From assembly GCF_042186555.1 (NCBI RefSeq), contig NC_133326.1:589572574-589636573 (forward strand): a stretch of 64,000 nucleotides of DNA, read 5' to 3'. The DNA is from Aquarana catesbeiana. Its lineage: Eukaryota; Chordata; Amphibia; Anura; Ranidae. The notes beneath the pieces were generated by a model. The model saw only the letters and a list, made by a program, of their open reading frames with translations. It made no database searches and had not been told where the DNA came from. Both the position numbers and the translations under genes were made by a program. Below, in pieces: positions 33,373 through 45,623 of the stretch; positions within the stretch are counted from its first letter, which is position 1; the number at the start of each line of letters is the position of its first letter.

Positions 33373-34080
33373 CCCCAGGCAGCATCAGATTAGCGCCAGT
33401 ACCGCTAACACCCACGCACGCAGCATACGCCTCCCTTAGTGGTATAGTATCTGTACGGATCAATATCTGATCCGATCAGATCTATACTAGCGTCCCCAGC
33501 AGTTTAGGGTTCCCAAAAATGCAGTGTTAGCGGGATCAGCCCAGATACCCGCTAGCACCTGCGTTTTTCCCCTCTGCCCGGCCCAGCCCACCCAAGTGCA
33601 GTATCGATCGATCACTGTCACTTACAAAACACTAAACGCATAACTGCAGCGTTCACAGAGTCAGGCCTGATCCCTGCGATCGCTAACAGTTTTCTTGGTA
33701 GCGTTTTGGTGAACTGGCAAGCACCAGCCCCAGGCAGCATCAGGTTAGCGCCAGTACCGCTAACACCCACGCACGCACTGTACACCTCCCTTAGTGGTAT
33801 AGTATCTGATCGGATCAATATCTGATCAGATCTATACTAGCGTCCCCAGCAGTTTAGGGTTCCCACAAACGCAGTGTTAGCGGGATCAGCCCAGATACCT
33901 GCTAGCACCTGCATTTTGCCCCTCCGCCCGGCCCAGCCCAGCCCACCCAAGTGCAGTATCGATCGATCACTGACACTTACAAAACACTAAACGCATAACT
34001 GCAGCGTTCGCAGAGTCAGGCCTGATCCCTGCGATCGCTAACAGTTTTTTTGGTAGCGTTTTGGTGAACTGGCAAGCACC
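33373..34080. repeat. 355-bp direct duplication in the 5' part of piggyBac element 1
   Basis: Sequence starting CCCCAGGCAGCATCAG and containing TTAGCGCCAGTACCGCTAAC, CTATACTAGCGTCCCCAGCA, AGTGCAGTATCGATCGATCA and TTGGTGAACTGGCAAGCACCAGC occurs twice in tandem, offset 355 bp. Element 2 has one copy (about 54960-55300, inverted). Confidence 0.85.
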
Positions 34081-34528
34081 AGCGGCCTAGTACACCCCGG
34101 TCGTAGTCAAACCAGCACTGCAGTAACACTTGGTGACGTGGCGAGTCCCATAAATGCAGTTCAAGCTGGTGAGGTGGCAAGCACAAGTAGTGTCCCGCTG
34201 CCACCAAGAAGACAAACACAGGCCCGTCGTGTCCATAGTGCCCTTCCTGCTGCATTCGCCAATCCTAATTGGGAACCCACCGCTTCTGCAGCGCCCGTAC
34301 TTCCCCCATTCACATCCCCAACCAAATGCAGTCGGCTGCATGAGAGGCATTTTCTTTATGTCCTCCCGAGTACCCCTACCCAGCGAACCCCCCCAAAAAA
34401 GATGTTGTGTCTGCAGCAAGCGCGGATATAGGCGTGACACCCACTATTATTGTCCCTCCTGTCCTGACAATCCTGGTCTTTGCATTGGTGAATGTTTTGA
34501 ACACTACCATTCACTAGTTGAGTATTAG
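34060..34528 (+). pseudogene. piggyBac transposase remnant: N-terminal tract joined to C-terminal Cys-rich domain
   Basis: The translation follows element 2's transposase from about its residue 105 (GDVASPI-AVQAGEVASTSS, then PNWEPT-SAAPVLPPFT). At about 34313 it jumps to the sequence just before the C-terminal domain (PTKCSRLHERHF). About 400 residues containing the whole DDD catalytic core are absent. A one-base insertion in a run of C at about 34389 then shifts the frame, so the Cys-rich domain (CCVCSKRGYRRDTHYYCPSC, C-x-C-H spacing) is read in the next frame to a stop at 34528. That domain binds the transposon ends in piggyBac enzymes. The product cannot catalyse transposition. Confidence 0.75.
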
Positions 34529-35477
34529 CGTAGGGTACAGCATTGCACAGACTAGGCACACTTTCACAGGGTCTCCCAAGATGCCATCGCATTTTGAGAA
34601 ACCCGAACCTGGAACCGGTTACAGTTATAAAAGTTAGTTACAAAAAAAGTGTAAAAAAAAAAAAAAAACACAAACAAAAATATAAAATAAAAAAAAAATA
34701 GTTGTTGTTTTATTGTTCTCTCTCTCTCTCTATTCTCTCTCTATTGTTCTGCTCTTTTTTACTGCATTCTATTCTGCAATGTTTTATTGTTGTTATGTTT
34801 TATCATGCTTGCTTTTCAGATATGCAATTTTTTATACCTTACCGTTTACTGTGCTTTATTGTTAACCATTTTTTTGTCTTCAGGTACGCCATTCACGACT
34901 TTGAGTGGTTATACCAGAATGATGCCTGCAGGTTTAGGTATCATCTTGGTATCATTCTTTTCAGCCAGCGATCGGCTTTCATGTAAAAGCAATCCTAGCA
35001 GCTAATTAGCCTCTAGACTGCTTTTACAAGCAGTGGGAGGGAATGCCCCCCCAACGTCTTCCGTGTTTTTCTCTGGCTCTCCTGTCTCAACAGGGAACCT
35101 GAGAATGCAGCCGGTGATTCAGCCAGCTGACCATAGAGCTGATCAGAGACCAGAGTGGCTCCAAACATCTCTATGGCCTAAGAAACCGGAAGCTACGAGC
35201 ATTTTATGACTTAGATTTCGCCGGATGTAAACAGCGCCATTGGGAAATTGGGAAAACATTTTATCACACCGATCTTGGTGTGGTCAGATGCTTTGAGGGC
35301 AGAGGAGAAATCTAGGGTCTAATAGACCCCAATTTTTGCAAAAAAGAGTACCTGTCACTACCTATTGCTATGATAGGGGATATTTACATTCCCTGAGATA
35401 ACAATAAAAATGATTTAAAAAAAAAAAAAATGAAAGGAACAGTTTAAAAATAAGATAAAAAAATAATAATAATAAAG

Positions 35478-35507
<30 letters not shown>
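35478..35507. repeat. Poly(A) tract of 30 bases
   Basis: An uninterrupted A run inside piggyBac element 1. Element 2 has the corresponding T run at about 50677-50703 in inverted orientation, so the tract is ancestral to the elements and not a retroposition tail. Confidence 0.9.
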
Positions 35508-35508
<1 letters not shown>

Positions 35509-36023
35509 CACCCCTGTCCCCCCTGCTCTCGCGCTAAGGCGAACAGCAATTGCACCATGCATGTGAGGTATCACCGCGAACGTCAGATCGAGGGCAGTAA
35601 TTTTAGCAGTAGACCTCCTCTGTAAATCTAAAGTGGTAACCTGTAAAGGCTTTTAAAGGCTTTTAAAAATGTATTTAGTTTGTCGCCACTGCACGTTTGT
35701 GCGCAATTTTAAAGCATGTCATGTTTGGTATCCATGTACTCGGCCTAAGATCATCTTTTTTATTTCATCAAACATTTGGGCAATATAGTGTGTTTTAGTG
35801 CATTAAAATTTAAAAAAGTGTGTTTTTTCCCCAAAAAATGCGTTTGAAAAATCGCTGCGCAAATACTGTGTGAAAAAAAAAAATGAAACACCCACCATTT
35901 TAATCTGTAGGGCATTTGCTTTAAAAAATATATAATGTTTGGGGGTTCAAAGTAATTTTCTTGCAAAAAAAAATTATTTTTTTATGTAATCAAAAAGTGT
36001 CAGAAAGGGCTTTGTCTTCAAGT

Positions 36024-37560
36024 GGTTAGAAGAGTGGGTGATGTGTGACATAAGCTTCTAGATGTTGTGCATAAAATGCCAGGACAGTTCAAAACCCCCC
36101 CAAATGACCCCATTTTGGAAAGTAGACACCCCAAGCTATTTGCTGAGAGGCATGTCGAGTCCATGGAATATTTTATATTGTGACACAAGTTGCGGGAAAG
36201 AGACAATTTTTTATTTTTTTTATTTTTTTTTGCGCAAAGTTGTCACTAAATGATATATTGCTCAAACATGCCATGGGGATATGTGAAATTACACCCCAAA
36301 ATACATTCTGTTGCTTCTCCTGAGTACGGGGATACCACATGTGTGAGACTTTTTGGGAGCCTAGCCGCGTACGGGACCCCGAAAACCAAGCACCGCCTTC
36401 AGGCTTTCTAAGGCCGTAAATTTTTGATTTCACTCTTCACTGCCTATCACAGTTTTGGAGGCCATGGAATGCCCAGGTGGCAAAAAACCCCCCCAAATGA
36501 CCCCATTTTGGAAAGTAGACACCCCAAGCTATTTGATGAGAGGTATAGTGAGTATTTTGCAGACCTCACTTTTTGTCACAAAGTTTTGAAAATTGAAAAA
36601 AGAAAAAAAAAATGTTTTTTTCTCGTCTTTCTTTATTTTCAAAAACAAATGAGAGCTGCAAAATACTCACCATGCCTCTTAGCAAATAGCTTGGGGTGTC
36701 TACTTTCCAAAATGTGGTCATTTTGGGGGGGTTTGTGCCACCTGGGCATTCCATGGCCTCCGAAACTGTGATAGGTAGTGAGGAGTAAAATCAAAAATGT
36801 ACGCCCTTAGAAATCCTGAAGGCAGTGATTGGTTTTCGGGGCCCCGTACGCGGCTAGACTCCCAAAAAGTCCCACACATGTGGTATCCCCGTACTCAGGA
36901 GAAGCAGCTAAATGTATTTTGGGGTGCAATTCCACATATGCCCATGGCCTGTGTGAGCAATATATCATTTAGTGACAACTTTGTGCAAAAAAAAAAAAAA
37001 AAATGTGTCACTTTCCCGCAACTTGTGTCAAAATATAAAACATTCCATGGACTCAACATGCCTCAAAGCAAACAGCTTGGGGTGTCTACTTTCCAAAATG
37101 GGGTCATTTGTGGGGGTTTTATGCCATCTGGGCATTTTATGGCCTTCAAAACTGTGATAGGTAGTGAGGAGTAAAATCAAAAATGTACGCCCTTAGAAAT
37201 CCTGAAGGCAGTGATTGGTTTTCGGGGCCCCGTACGCGGCTAGGCTCCCAAAAAGTCCCACACATGTGATATCCCCATACTCAGGAGAAGCAGCTAAATG
37301 TATTTTGGGGTGCAATTCCACATATGCCCATGGCCTGTGTGAGCAATATATCATTTAGTGACAACTTTTTGTAATTTTTTTTTTTTTTTTTTGTCATTAT
37401 TCAATCACTTGGGACAAAAAAAATAAATATTCAATGGGCTCAACATGCCTCTCAGCAAATTCCTTGTGGTGTCTACTTTCCAAAATGGGGTCATTTGTGG
37501 GGGTTTTGTACTGCCCTGCCATTTTAGCACCTCAAGAAACGACATAGGCAGTCATAAATT
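36024..37560. repeat. 382-bp-type tandem units in piggyBac element 1, with an inversion centre
   Basis: Units contain CCCATTTTGGAAAGTAGACA, CACCCCAAGCTATTTGCTGA, GTTGTCACTAAATGATATAT, ATACCACATGTGTGGGACTT and CGTACGGGGCCCCGAAAACC. Orientation reverses around 36600-36640, where a T/A-rich loop sits between inverted GAGTATTTTGCAG copies. About four units in total. Element 2 has more units with the same inversion. Confidence 0.82.
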
Positions 37561-37569
37561 AAAGGCTGT

Positions 37570-37977
37570 GTAAATTCCAGAAAATGTACCCTAGTTTGTA
37601 GGCGCTATAACTTTTGCGCAAACCAATAAATATACACTTATTGACATTTTTTCTACCAAAGACATGTGGCCGAATACATTTTGGCCTAAATGTATGACTA
37701 AAATTGAGTTTATTGGATTTTTTTTAGAACAAAAAGTAGAAAATATAATTTTTTTTCAAAATTTTCGGTTTTTTCCGTGTATAGCGCAAAAAATAAAAAC
37801 GGCAGAGGTGATCAAATACCATCAAAAGAAAGCTCTATTTGTGGGAAGAAAAGGACGCAAATTTCGTTTGGGTACAGCATTGCATGACTGCGCAATTAGC
37901 AGTTAAAGCGACGCAGTGCCGAATTGTAAAAAGTGCTCTGGTCAGGAAGGGGGTAAAACCTTCCGGGGCTGAAGTGG
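37570..37977 (+). promoter_or_regulatory. piggyBac 3' subterminal region (element 1)
   Basis: A segment of about 400 bp conserved, inverted, at 46094-46460 in element 2 and in the right half of the 18376-19333 miniature element (GCGCAAACCAATAAATATAC, GCGCAAAAAATAAAAACGGC, AGGTGATCAAATACCA). Its retention in a non-coding miniature element suggests it carries sequences needed in cis for mobility; that is inference. Confidence 0.6.
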
Positions 37978-38139
37978 TTAATGACCACCAGGTCTGGCGA
38001 GATAGATCATCAGATTATCCTCGGCTTCCAAAAGGGGGAGGGGTCTCACCACAGCTTTAAACATCCCCAAGACAGTCCACTGGCGATAAATCATATTTCA
38101 GTCATCTATCGCTTTTTTTTCTCTAGTTACCGCCCTCAC

Positions 38140-38602
38140 AGCAGATGATTCTGGTAAGCCTCTTTTGATGCTTCGGTGATGGTCCCACCACCTATTTAGA
38201 TCCTACATCCATCTGTGGTTTCTTATCTATTTATTCATCTGCCAGAAGTGAACAATATCGTTTATGAGGAAACCCGGGAGTTTTTCATTTTCATTTTTTC
38301 AAACACTCAACTCCTATAGACTTTTGGTGGTGGTTTTCTGTTCCACTAGTCACTACCAATATAATTGTCAATTTTTTATGGACTATATTATTTGATTTGC
38401 CACATATGTATGTTTTTTTCTAGACCCACTATTTATTTTTATATTACCGATTTATATTATTCACTGTATCCTAATTTGTATCACCTAGTGTCGTTTTAAT
38501 ACTGTTTTTATCCCGCAAAGGACGAACAGATTCACTGTTCATACGTGTTATATTTGTAGTCTATATATACACATAGCGCTACACTATATTTTTTCCATTT
38601 CC
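38140..38602. repeat. Right arm of the long inverted repeat around piggyBac element 1
   Basis: Inverse of 31984-32440. It ends about 16 bp before the left terminus of hAT copy B. 37982-38139, between the piggyBac end and the arm, is unrecognised. Confidence 0.8.
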
Positions 38603-39659
38603 AGTGGATACCGCTCAATAGGGATGAGCCGAACACCCCCCGGTTCGGTTCGCCCCAGAGCCTGCGAACGCACAGAAAATTTGCACGAACATTAGAACCC
38701 CATTGACGTCTATGGGACTCGAACGTTCAAAATCAAAAGTGCTCATTTTAAAGGCTAATTTTCATGGTATTGTCCTAAAAAGGGTTTGGGGACCCGGGTC
38801 CTGCCCCAGGGGACATGTATCAATGCAAAAAAAACTTTTAAAAACGTCAGTTTTTTGGGAGCAGTGATTTTAATGATGCTTAAAGTAAAAAAAAATAAAT
38901 AAAAGTGAAATATTCCTTCAAATATCGTACCTGGGGGGTGTCTATAGTATGCCTGTTAAGTGATGCGTGTTTCCCGTGCTTAGAACAGTCCCTGCACAAA
39001 ATGACATTTTTAAAGGAAAAAAAGTCATTTAAAACTGTTTGCGGCTTTAATGTAATGTTGGGTCCTGGCCATATGGATGAAAATCAGTGAGACAAACGGC
39101 ATGGGTACCCTCCAGTCCATTACCAGGCCCTTTGGGTCCTGTATGGATAATAAGGGGAACCCCGCACCCAAATTAAAAAAAGGAAAGGCGTGGGGCCCCT
39201 AGGCCCTATATACTCTGAACAGCAGTATACAGGCGGTGCAAACAAGACAGGGACTGTAGGTTTGTTGTTAAGTAGAATCTGTTTGTCATTTTTAACTGGT
39301 ACATTTTTAAAGTGTAGCTCCAGCCAAAAAGTCTGTTTTTAAGCTTTTTGGAAAACATAGGGAAGGGTTATCACCCCTGTGACATTTGTTTTGCTGTCTG
39401 TGCTCCTCTTCAGAAGATTTCATCTCACTTTTTGTCCCAATGACAAATGTTTTTTGAAAATTTGGGGGTTTTAATGAAACAAGGATTGGTGATAAAGCAT
39501 CAGTGGAAAGGAGAAAAGTTTTTCCCATATTAACCCTTACAGGAGAGAATTTCCCTTCCTATGGGGTAGATTTCATCTTACTTCCTGTTGTCTCCTTCCG
39601 TTTGCAAGTAGGAGTCGTTTGTAAGTTGGATGTTTGAAAGTAGGGGCCTGCCCTATATA

Positions 39660-40400
39660 CTCAGCAGAAATTTGGGCCTTAGGTGTTGTTGTGGCCTCAA
39701 CACTGTAAGCCCTCACAAGGCCCTGCTGTGAAATATTAGATCAAGAATTGTAATTACATGCCCCTGTTGAACAGGGCCAGAAAAATTGGGCCTTTGGTGT
39801 TGGTGGTGGTGGTGCTGGTGCTACAACATTGTAAGTCCTCACAGTTACTCTTGGTGGGCGCTGGAACAGGCCCTGCTGTGAAATATTAGATCAAGAATTG
39901 TAATTACATGCCCCTGTTGAACAGGGGCTGAAAAATTGGGCCTTTGGTGGTGGTGCTGGTGCCACAACACTGTAAGTCTTCACAGTTAATCTTGGTGGGC
40001 GCAGAAACGGGCCCTGCTGTGAAATATTAGATCAAGAATTCTAATTACATGTCCCTGTTGAACAGAGGCTGAAAAATTGGGCCTTAGGCACTGGTGCTGG
40101 TGCCACAACACTGCAACCCCTCACAGATACTCTAGTTGGAACGCAGGAACGAGCCCTGCTGCAAAGTATTGCATCAAAAATTGTAATTACACACCCCTGT
40201 TAAAAAGGGGCTGAAAAATTGGGCCTTAGTCACTGGTGCTGGTGCCACAACACTGCAACCCCTCACAGATACTCTAGTTGGAGCGCAGGAACTAGCCCCG
40301 CTGCAAAGAATTGCATCAAAAATTGTAATTACATGCCCCTGTTAAACAGGAGCTTAAAAATTGGGCCTTAGGCACTGGTGGTGGTGCCCAGAACCAAAAA
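39660..40400. repeat. 3' tandem array of hAT copy B, about 145-bp unit
   Basis: About six inverted copies of the unit found at 16470-17640 in copy A (AAAAATTGGGCCTT, GGTGCCACAACACTG, AATTGTAATTACATGCCCCTG). Two or three fewer units than in copy A. Confidence 0.85.
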
Positions 40401-40537
40401 TGTTCTCACAAGCTATCAGCATGATCATTGAGGAGGAAGAGGATAATTACTCAGCATTAAAAGGATAGTCACTCAGCATTAGCACAGGCAGTCTTTGAAG
40501 GGATCTGACATTTTTCGGTTACATCAGCATCAGGTGC

Positions 40538-43500
40538 TTAGTAGCTAGCGGTGATCCAAGACTGATTCATTTTTATGAAGGTCAGTCGATTGACCGAGTC
40601 GGTGGACAGATGCACCCTTTGATCGGTTACAAAGCCTCCAGCAGCACTGAATGTGCATTCCGAAAGAACGCTGGATGCAGGACAGGCCAGTAGCTCAATT
40701 GCATACTGTGCAAGCTCTGGCCAGTGATCCATCCTCAAGACCCAGTAACCCAGAGGATTTTCGGTGGGAAAGGTGTCCAAGTCAGATCTTGCCCCTAGGT
40801 ATTCCTGCACCATGTAAAACAGACGCTGGTGATGGTTGCTGGAACCGATCATACCTTGGGGCTGCGGACTAAAAAATTGTCTGAACGCATCGGTCAGACG
40901 GCCACCTTCTCCATCGCTCCTTCTTTGACTGACCGAAGCCTCAGCAACACGTTGTCCAGAAACAGGAGTTTGTAACCTCCCAGTCTCTGGGAACGCGTTG
41001 CACAGACCTTTCTGCAAGGCCTCCTGAAGATGTTTCATCCTCTGCTCCCTCTGCGATGGCAAGATAAGGTCCACAACCTTACCCTTGTAATGTGGATCAA
41101 GGAGGGTTGCCTTCTCCTTGATACCACGAATATGAGGATCCTTACGCAGGCTTTGCAGGATCAGGGAGGCCATGCAGCGTAGGTTTGCTGAGACATTCGT
41201 TCCTGAGTCCTATGGGTCACTAAGGATGACATGGTCTGCAGCCACCTCCTCCCAGCCACGTACAAGTCCATGTGTTTCTTGGGACTGATCCCTTAAAGAC
41301 TGCTGCTGATGCTGAGTGCCAGGCTCCACCTCCCTACTGACACAATCCTTCTCCTCGTCCTCCTCCTCGTCCTCTTCCTGTGAGATCGGCAGGCACACAG
41401 GAACACTGTCTGGATAAATGGGGTCTTGAGAGCTAAGGAAGTCCTCCTCTTCCTGCCTCTGTTCTGCCTCAAGTACCCTGTCCATTATTCTGTGCAGCGT
41501 GTGCTCCAACAGGTGGACAAGGGGGACAGTGTCACTGATGCATGCACTGTCACTGCTCACCATCCTCGTGGCCTCCTCAAATGGTGACAGGACAGTGCAT
41601 GCATCCCTGATCATGGCCCACTGGCGTGGGGAAAAAAAACCAAGCTCCCCTGACCCTGTCCTGGTGCAATAGTTGCACAGGTACTCATTGATGGCCCTCT
41701 GCTGCGTGTGCAGCTGCTGCAGCATGGCCAACGTTGAGTTCCACCTGGTGGGCATGTCACAGATTAGGCGGTTCTTGGGCAGGTTAAACTCCTTTTGGAG
41801 GTCTGCCAGCCAAGCGGAAATGCACACAGACTTTCCTGGCCTGCCTCAGGACATCCTGTAAGCCCAGGTACCTGCCCAAGAACCCCTGCACCACCAAGTT
41901 AAGGACGTGAGCCAAACAGGGCACATGGGTCAGTTGTCCCTGTCGGAGGGTGGAGAGGAGGTTGGTGCCATTGTCGCAAACCACCATTCCTGCCTTAAGT
42001 TGGCATGGCGTCAACCACCTCTGTACCTGCCCCTGCAGAGCTGACAGAACCTCTGCCCCAGTGTGGCTCCTGTCCCCCAAGCACACCAGCTCAAGCACCG
42101 CATAGTATCTTTTGGCCTGCGTATTTGCGTAGCCCCTTGAATGCCTACGGAGCACCGCTGGTTCCGAGGACAAAGCACAGGAAGAGGCCATGAAGGAAGA
42201 AGAAGAGGAGGGGGTGGAGGAGAGAGGTGTGTCACAATCATTAGTAGTGGCATTTTGGAGGCGTGGTGGTGGAACAACCTCCAACACTACTGCACCTTGT
42301 CCTGCATCCTTCCCAGCTGCCAGCAGAGTGACCCAATGTGCCATGAAACTTAGGTAACGTCCCTGTCCATGCCTGCTGGACCATGAGTCAGCAGTAATAT
42401 GCACCTTACCGCTGACCGCCCCGTCCAGCGAGGCCAAGACATTGCCTTCCACATGCCGGTAGAGAGCCAGAATCGATTTCCGTGAGAAAAAGTGGCGTTT
42501 GGATACCTGCCACTGAGGAACCGCACATTCGACAAACTCACAGAAGGGGGCAGAGTCTACCAACTGAAAAGGTAGCAGTTGAAGTGCTAGCAATTTTGCC
42601 AAGCTAGCATTCAACCGCTGGGCATGTGGATGGCTGGGAGCAAACTTCTTTCGGCGGTGCAGCAGCTGGGGCAGGGAAATTTGCCTGGTACAATCTGACG
42701 TTGGTGTACCGAAAGCAGATTGCCCACAAGTACTTGGCTGTGACACACCTAATTCTACACCTTCATTCCTCAGTGCAGGTCTAAGAGAGGACTGAAGGTA
42801 TAGTGGGGTTGGAGATCTCAGCTGATGAGGAGCAAGGAGAAGTCCTCTTTGTTCTTTGGTGTGGGTCTTTTAGATATACTTGCCAATGAACTGCATGGCA
42901 GGTCAACATATGTCTGGTCAAGCATGTGGTGCCCAAGCGGGAGATGTTTTGGCCACGCGAGATACGCTTGAGACATATGTTGCAAATAGCAGGGATGCGA
43001 TCTGATGCACTCATCTCAAAAAAGGCCCATACCTTAGAACTTTTAGAATAACGTGCAGAGACAGCAGCGCCCTGCACATGCGGAGCTTTGCGGTGTGATG
43101 CAGTCAGTGTGCTGCCCTTAGGCTGGCCCCTGGAGGGCATATTGCCTCTTTGGTGATGTGCCTCCTCCTCCTCCTCTCTCCTATCAGGCACCCACGTTGA
43201 GTCAGTGACCTCATCATCCCCTCCCTCCTCATCACTGGAGCAAACCTGGCAGTATGCTGCAGCAGGGGGAGCATGACTGCAAGATTGGTGTCCTTCTTGG
43301 GCAAACCCCCTCTGTCCGTGCTCACGTTACTGCCTTCATCTAGCTCAGTATCAGTGCCTTCTAAATGCTGGGCATCCTCCTGGAGCATGTACCCAACACT
43401 GTGGTCAAACAGTTCGAGGGACTCCTCAGGAGGACATGGTGGGGCTAGGGAAGGAGTCACTGATGCCATTGAGGCGAGGGAAGAGGCCGCGTTGGCAGCT

Positions 43501-43764
43501 CCTTTGCCAGACAAAGTACCCTGAGCATGGGTGAGGGAGGATGAGGAGGATGAGGACGGCTTGGTCATCCATTCGACCAAGTCTTCCGCATGTTGCGGCT
43601 CAACACGGCCAGCTGCCAAAAAAAGGCCAAGCGTGTCCCATAGCCACGTGCTGATGAGGATGCACCGTCTCCACGACCAGCACTGTTGTCTCTAGACACA
43701 GAGCCTGCTTGCCCTCTTTTATTGGCTTGTGACTTTCTGCCTCTCCTTGTTGCCTTCCAGACAT
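40538..43764 (-). pseudogene. hAT transposase with BED zinc finger, copy B (disrupted)
   Basis: Minus-strand coding probably starts at the ATG at 43764 (MSGRQQGEAESHKPIK) and passes through several frames: 43619-43104, 43191-42781, 42746-41784, 41827-41210 and 41173-40538. It contains the BED finger (CNICLKRISRG, HMLTCH), the first catalytic Asp (HITADSWSSRHG), the second (VVCDNGTNLLSTL), CLAHVLNLVV, MPTRWNST, and the Glu box LSECTFSAAG near the C-terminus. It therefore keeps the region deleted from copy A. Breaks include frameshifts near 43600, 43150 and 41820, a stop near 42780, a short deletion near 41100 (sequence before ATLLDPHYKG), and a disrupted segment at 41174-41209. Not translatable as one protein. 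Confidence 0.85.
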
Positions 43765-43791
43765 ACTAATGGCCTGTAGCTGCACTAAGCT

Positions 43792-43793
<2 letters not shown>

Positions 43794-43835
<42 letters not shown>
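43794..43835. repeat. (AT)n microsatellite
   Basis: About 21 AT repeats between the leader array and the start of the transposase frame in hAT copy B. Confidence 0.95.
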
Positions 43836-43836
<1 letters not shown>

Positions 43837-43869
43837 TGATACTGCAGCTAGCAAAATCAACTGGCTGCC

Positions 43870-44945
43870 TGTAGTATGAGAACACCACCAACGTTCTACA
43901 GGTAGCTTTAGCTGAACACTGTGCAGAGGTCGCACTACACTAACATGTAAATAATTTAGCTGCCTGCGGTAGTGATAGGGTCAGGAAAACACCACCAACC
44001 TTCTACAGGTAGCTTTAGCTGAACACTGTGCAGAGGTCGCACTACACTAACGTGTAAATAATTTAGCTGCCTGCAGTAGTGATAAGATCAGGAAAACACC
44101 ACCAACCTTCTACAGGTAACTTTAGCTGAACACTGTGCAGAGGTCGCACTACACTAACGTGTAAATAATTTAGCTGCCTGCGGTAGTGATAGGATCAGGA
44201 AAACACCACCAACCTTCTACAGGTAGCTTTAGCTGAACACTGTGCAGAGTTCGCACTACACTAACTTGTAGCTTTAGCTGAACACTGTGAGGAGGACGCA
44301 CTACACTAACTTGTAGCTTTAGCTGAACACTGTGCAGAGGTTGCACTACACTAACTTGTAGCTTTAGCTGAACACTGTGAGGAGTACGCACTACACTAAC
44401 TTGTAGCTTTAGCTGAACACTGTGCAGAGGTCACACTAAACTAACTTGTAGCTTTAGCTGAACACTGTTCAGAGGACGCACTACACTAACTTGTAGTTTT
44501 AGCTGAACACTGTGAGGAGGATGCACTACACTAACTTGTAGCTTTAGCTGAACACTGTGCAGAGGTCACACTAAACTAACTTGTAGCTTTAGCTGAACAC
44601 TGTTCAGAGGACGCACTACACTAACTTGTAGCTTTAGCTGAACACTATGAGGAGGACACACTACACTAACTTGTAGCTTTAGCTGAACACTGTGCAGAGG
44701 TCACACTAAACTAACTTGTAGCTTTAGCTGAACACTGTTCAAAGGACGCACTACACTAACTTGTAGCTTTAGCTGAACACTGTGAGGAGGACGCACTACA
44801 CTAACTTGTAGCTTTAGCTGAACACTCTGAGGAGGACGCACTACACTAACTTGTAGCTTTAGCTGAACACTGTGCAGAGGTCACACTAAACTAACTTGTA
44901 GCTTTAGCTGAACACTGTGAGGAGGATGCACTACACTAACTGTAA
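43870..44945 (-). repeat. Leader tandem array of hAT copy B
   Basis: The same units as 11110-13500, inverted: long units (CTGCCTGCGGTAGTGATAGG, AACACCACCAACCTTCTACA) at about 43870-44230, then about 15 short units of about 45 bp (TTTAGCTGAACACTGTG, CACTACACTAACTTGTAGC) to 44945. Here the two unit types form two blocks and do not alternate three times as in copy A. The array is less than half as long. Confidence 0.88.
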
Positions 44946-45087
44946 ATAGTCTAGCTGCCTGACTGTGGTACTAATAGGATCAAAAGAACATCAGCAATTT
45001 TCTTCAGGTAGCTGTAAATACTGTAACAACACAAGCCTGCCTGTCAGTATGAAGATAACAGGAACAGATCTAGCTAAACTGAATACA

Positions 45088-45089
<2 letters not shown>

Positions 45090-45148
<59 letters not shown>
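45090..45148. repeat. (TA)n microsatellite
   Basis: About 29 TA repeats in the hAT copy B leader, at the same place as the shorter run in copy A. Confidence 0.95.
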
Positions 45149-45154
<6 letters not shown>

Positions 45155-45319
45155 ACACCTGGGATGCATATATATATATACACAATACACTGTAAGTGCA
45201 GCTAACTGACTGACTGTCCTGCCTAATCTATCTAACTTAAATCAAATGACACTGTCTCTCTCTCTCTTTCTATCTCTCTGTCATGCCGGAACACACTACA
45301 CAGGGCCGCCGTGCAGGCG

Positions 45320-45480
45320 GCCTTATATAGTATGGGGCGTGTTCTAAACACCCTGAGACATAATTGGACAAAGCCACCCTGGCTTTGGCCAATTACAGCT
45401 CTCGCTACAAATGGCGCTGTGATTGGCCAAGCATGCGGGTCATAGTGCATGCTTGGCCAATCATCAGCCAGCAATGCACT
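45320..45480 (-). promoter_or_regulatory. hAT copy B promoter
   Basis: The TATA box (minus CTATATAAGG) is at 45321-45330. An imperfect CCAAT palindrome lies near 45358-45400, and the GATTGGCCAAGCATGC / GCATGCTTGGCCAATC palindrome near 45420-45463. Same order and spacing as in copy A. The second palindrome is perfect in A but has several mismatches here. Confidence 0.65.
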
Positions 45481-45623
45481 GCGATGCTGTAGTGAATTAT
45501 GGGCCGTGACGGGCCACGCGAATTTGGCGCGAACGGCCCATATCGTTCTCAATTCATCGAACGATCGAACAGCCGATGTTTGAGTTGAACATGGGTTCGA
45601 CTCGAACACGAAGCTCATCCCTA

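Larger units (their letters stand above)
32476..37981 (+). mobile_element. piggyBac element 1, internally deleted (5.5 kb)
   Basis: TTAA at 32476-32479 and 37978-37981 bound the element. The 5' end reads CCACTTGCCGACCGCC, with a subterminal near-palindrome ATCACGTACCTGTACGTGAT (32537-32556). The 3' end is GAAGTGG, with the same 3' subterminal block as element 2 and the 18376 miniature element. It keeps only the N-terminal low-complexity part and the C-terminal Cys-rich domain of the transposase (34060-34528). The rest is non-coding: a 355-bp duplication, A/T tracts, and 382-bp-type tandem units. Confidence 0.88.
38619..45623 (-). mobile_element. hAT transposon copy B (7005 bp), inverted relative to copy A
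   Basis: The left terminus is TAGGGATGAGC at 38619 and the right terminus is GCTCATCCCTA ending at 45623. The flanking octamers CCGCTCAA (38611-38618) and CTCCTCAA (45624-45631) agree at 6/8, an aged target duplication. It has the same organisation as copy A read on the minus strand: promoter near 45320, (TA)n, leader array, BED-finger transposase, 3' array. It lacks the TTAA-flanked insertion of copy A and has shorter arrays. Confidence 0.9.

Noticed and set aside
35478..35507. Poly(A) run as a retroposition tail
   Set aside because: The corresponding T run is present at the same internal place in piggyBac element 2, so it belongs to the element.
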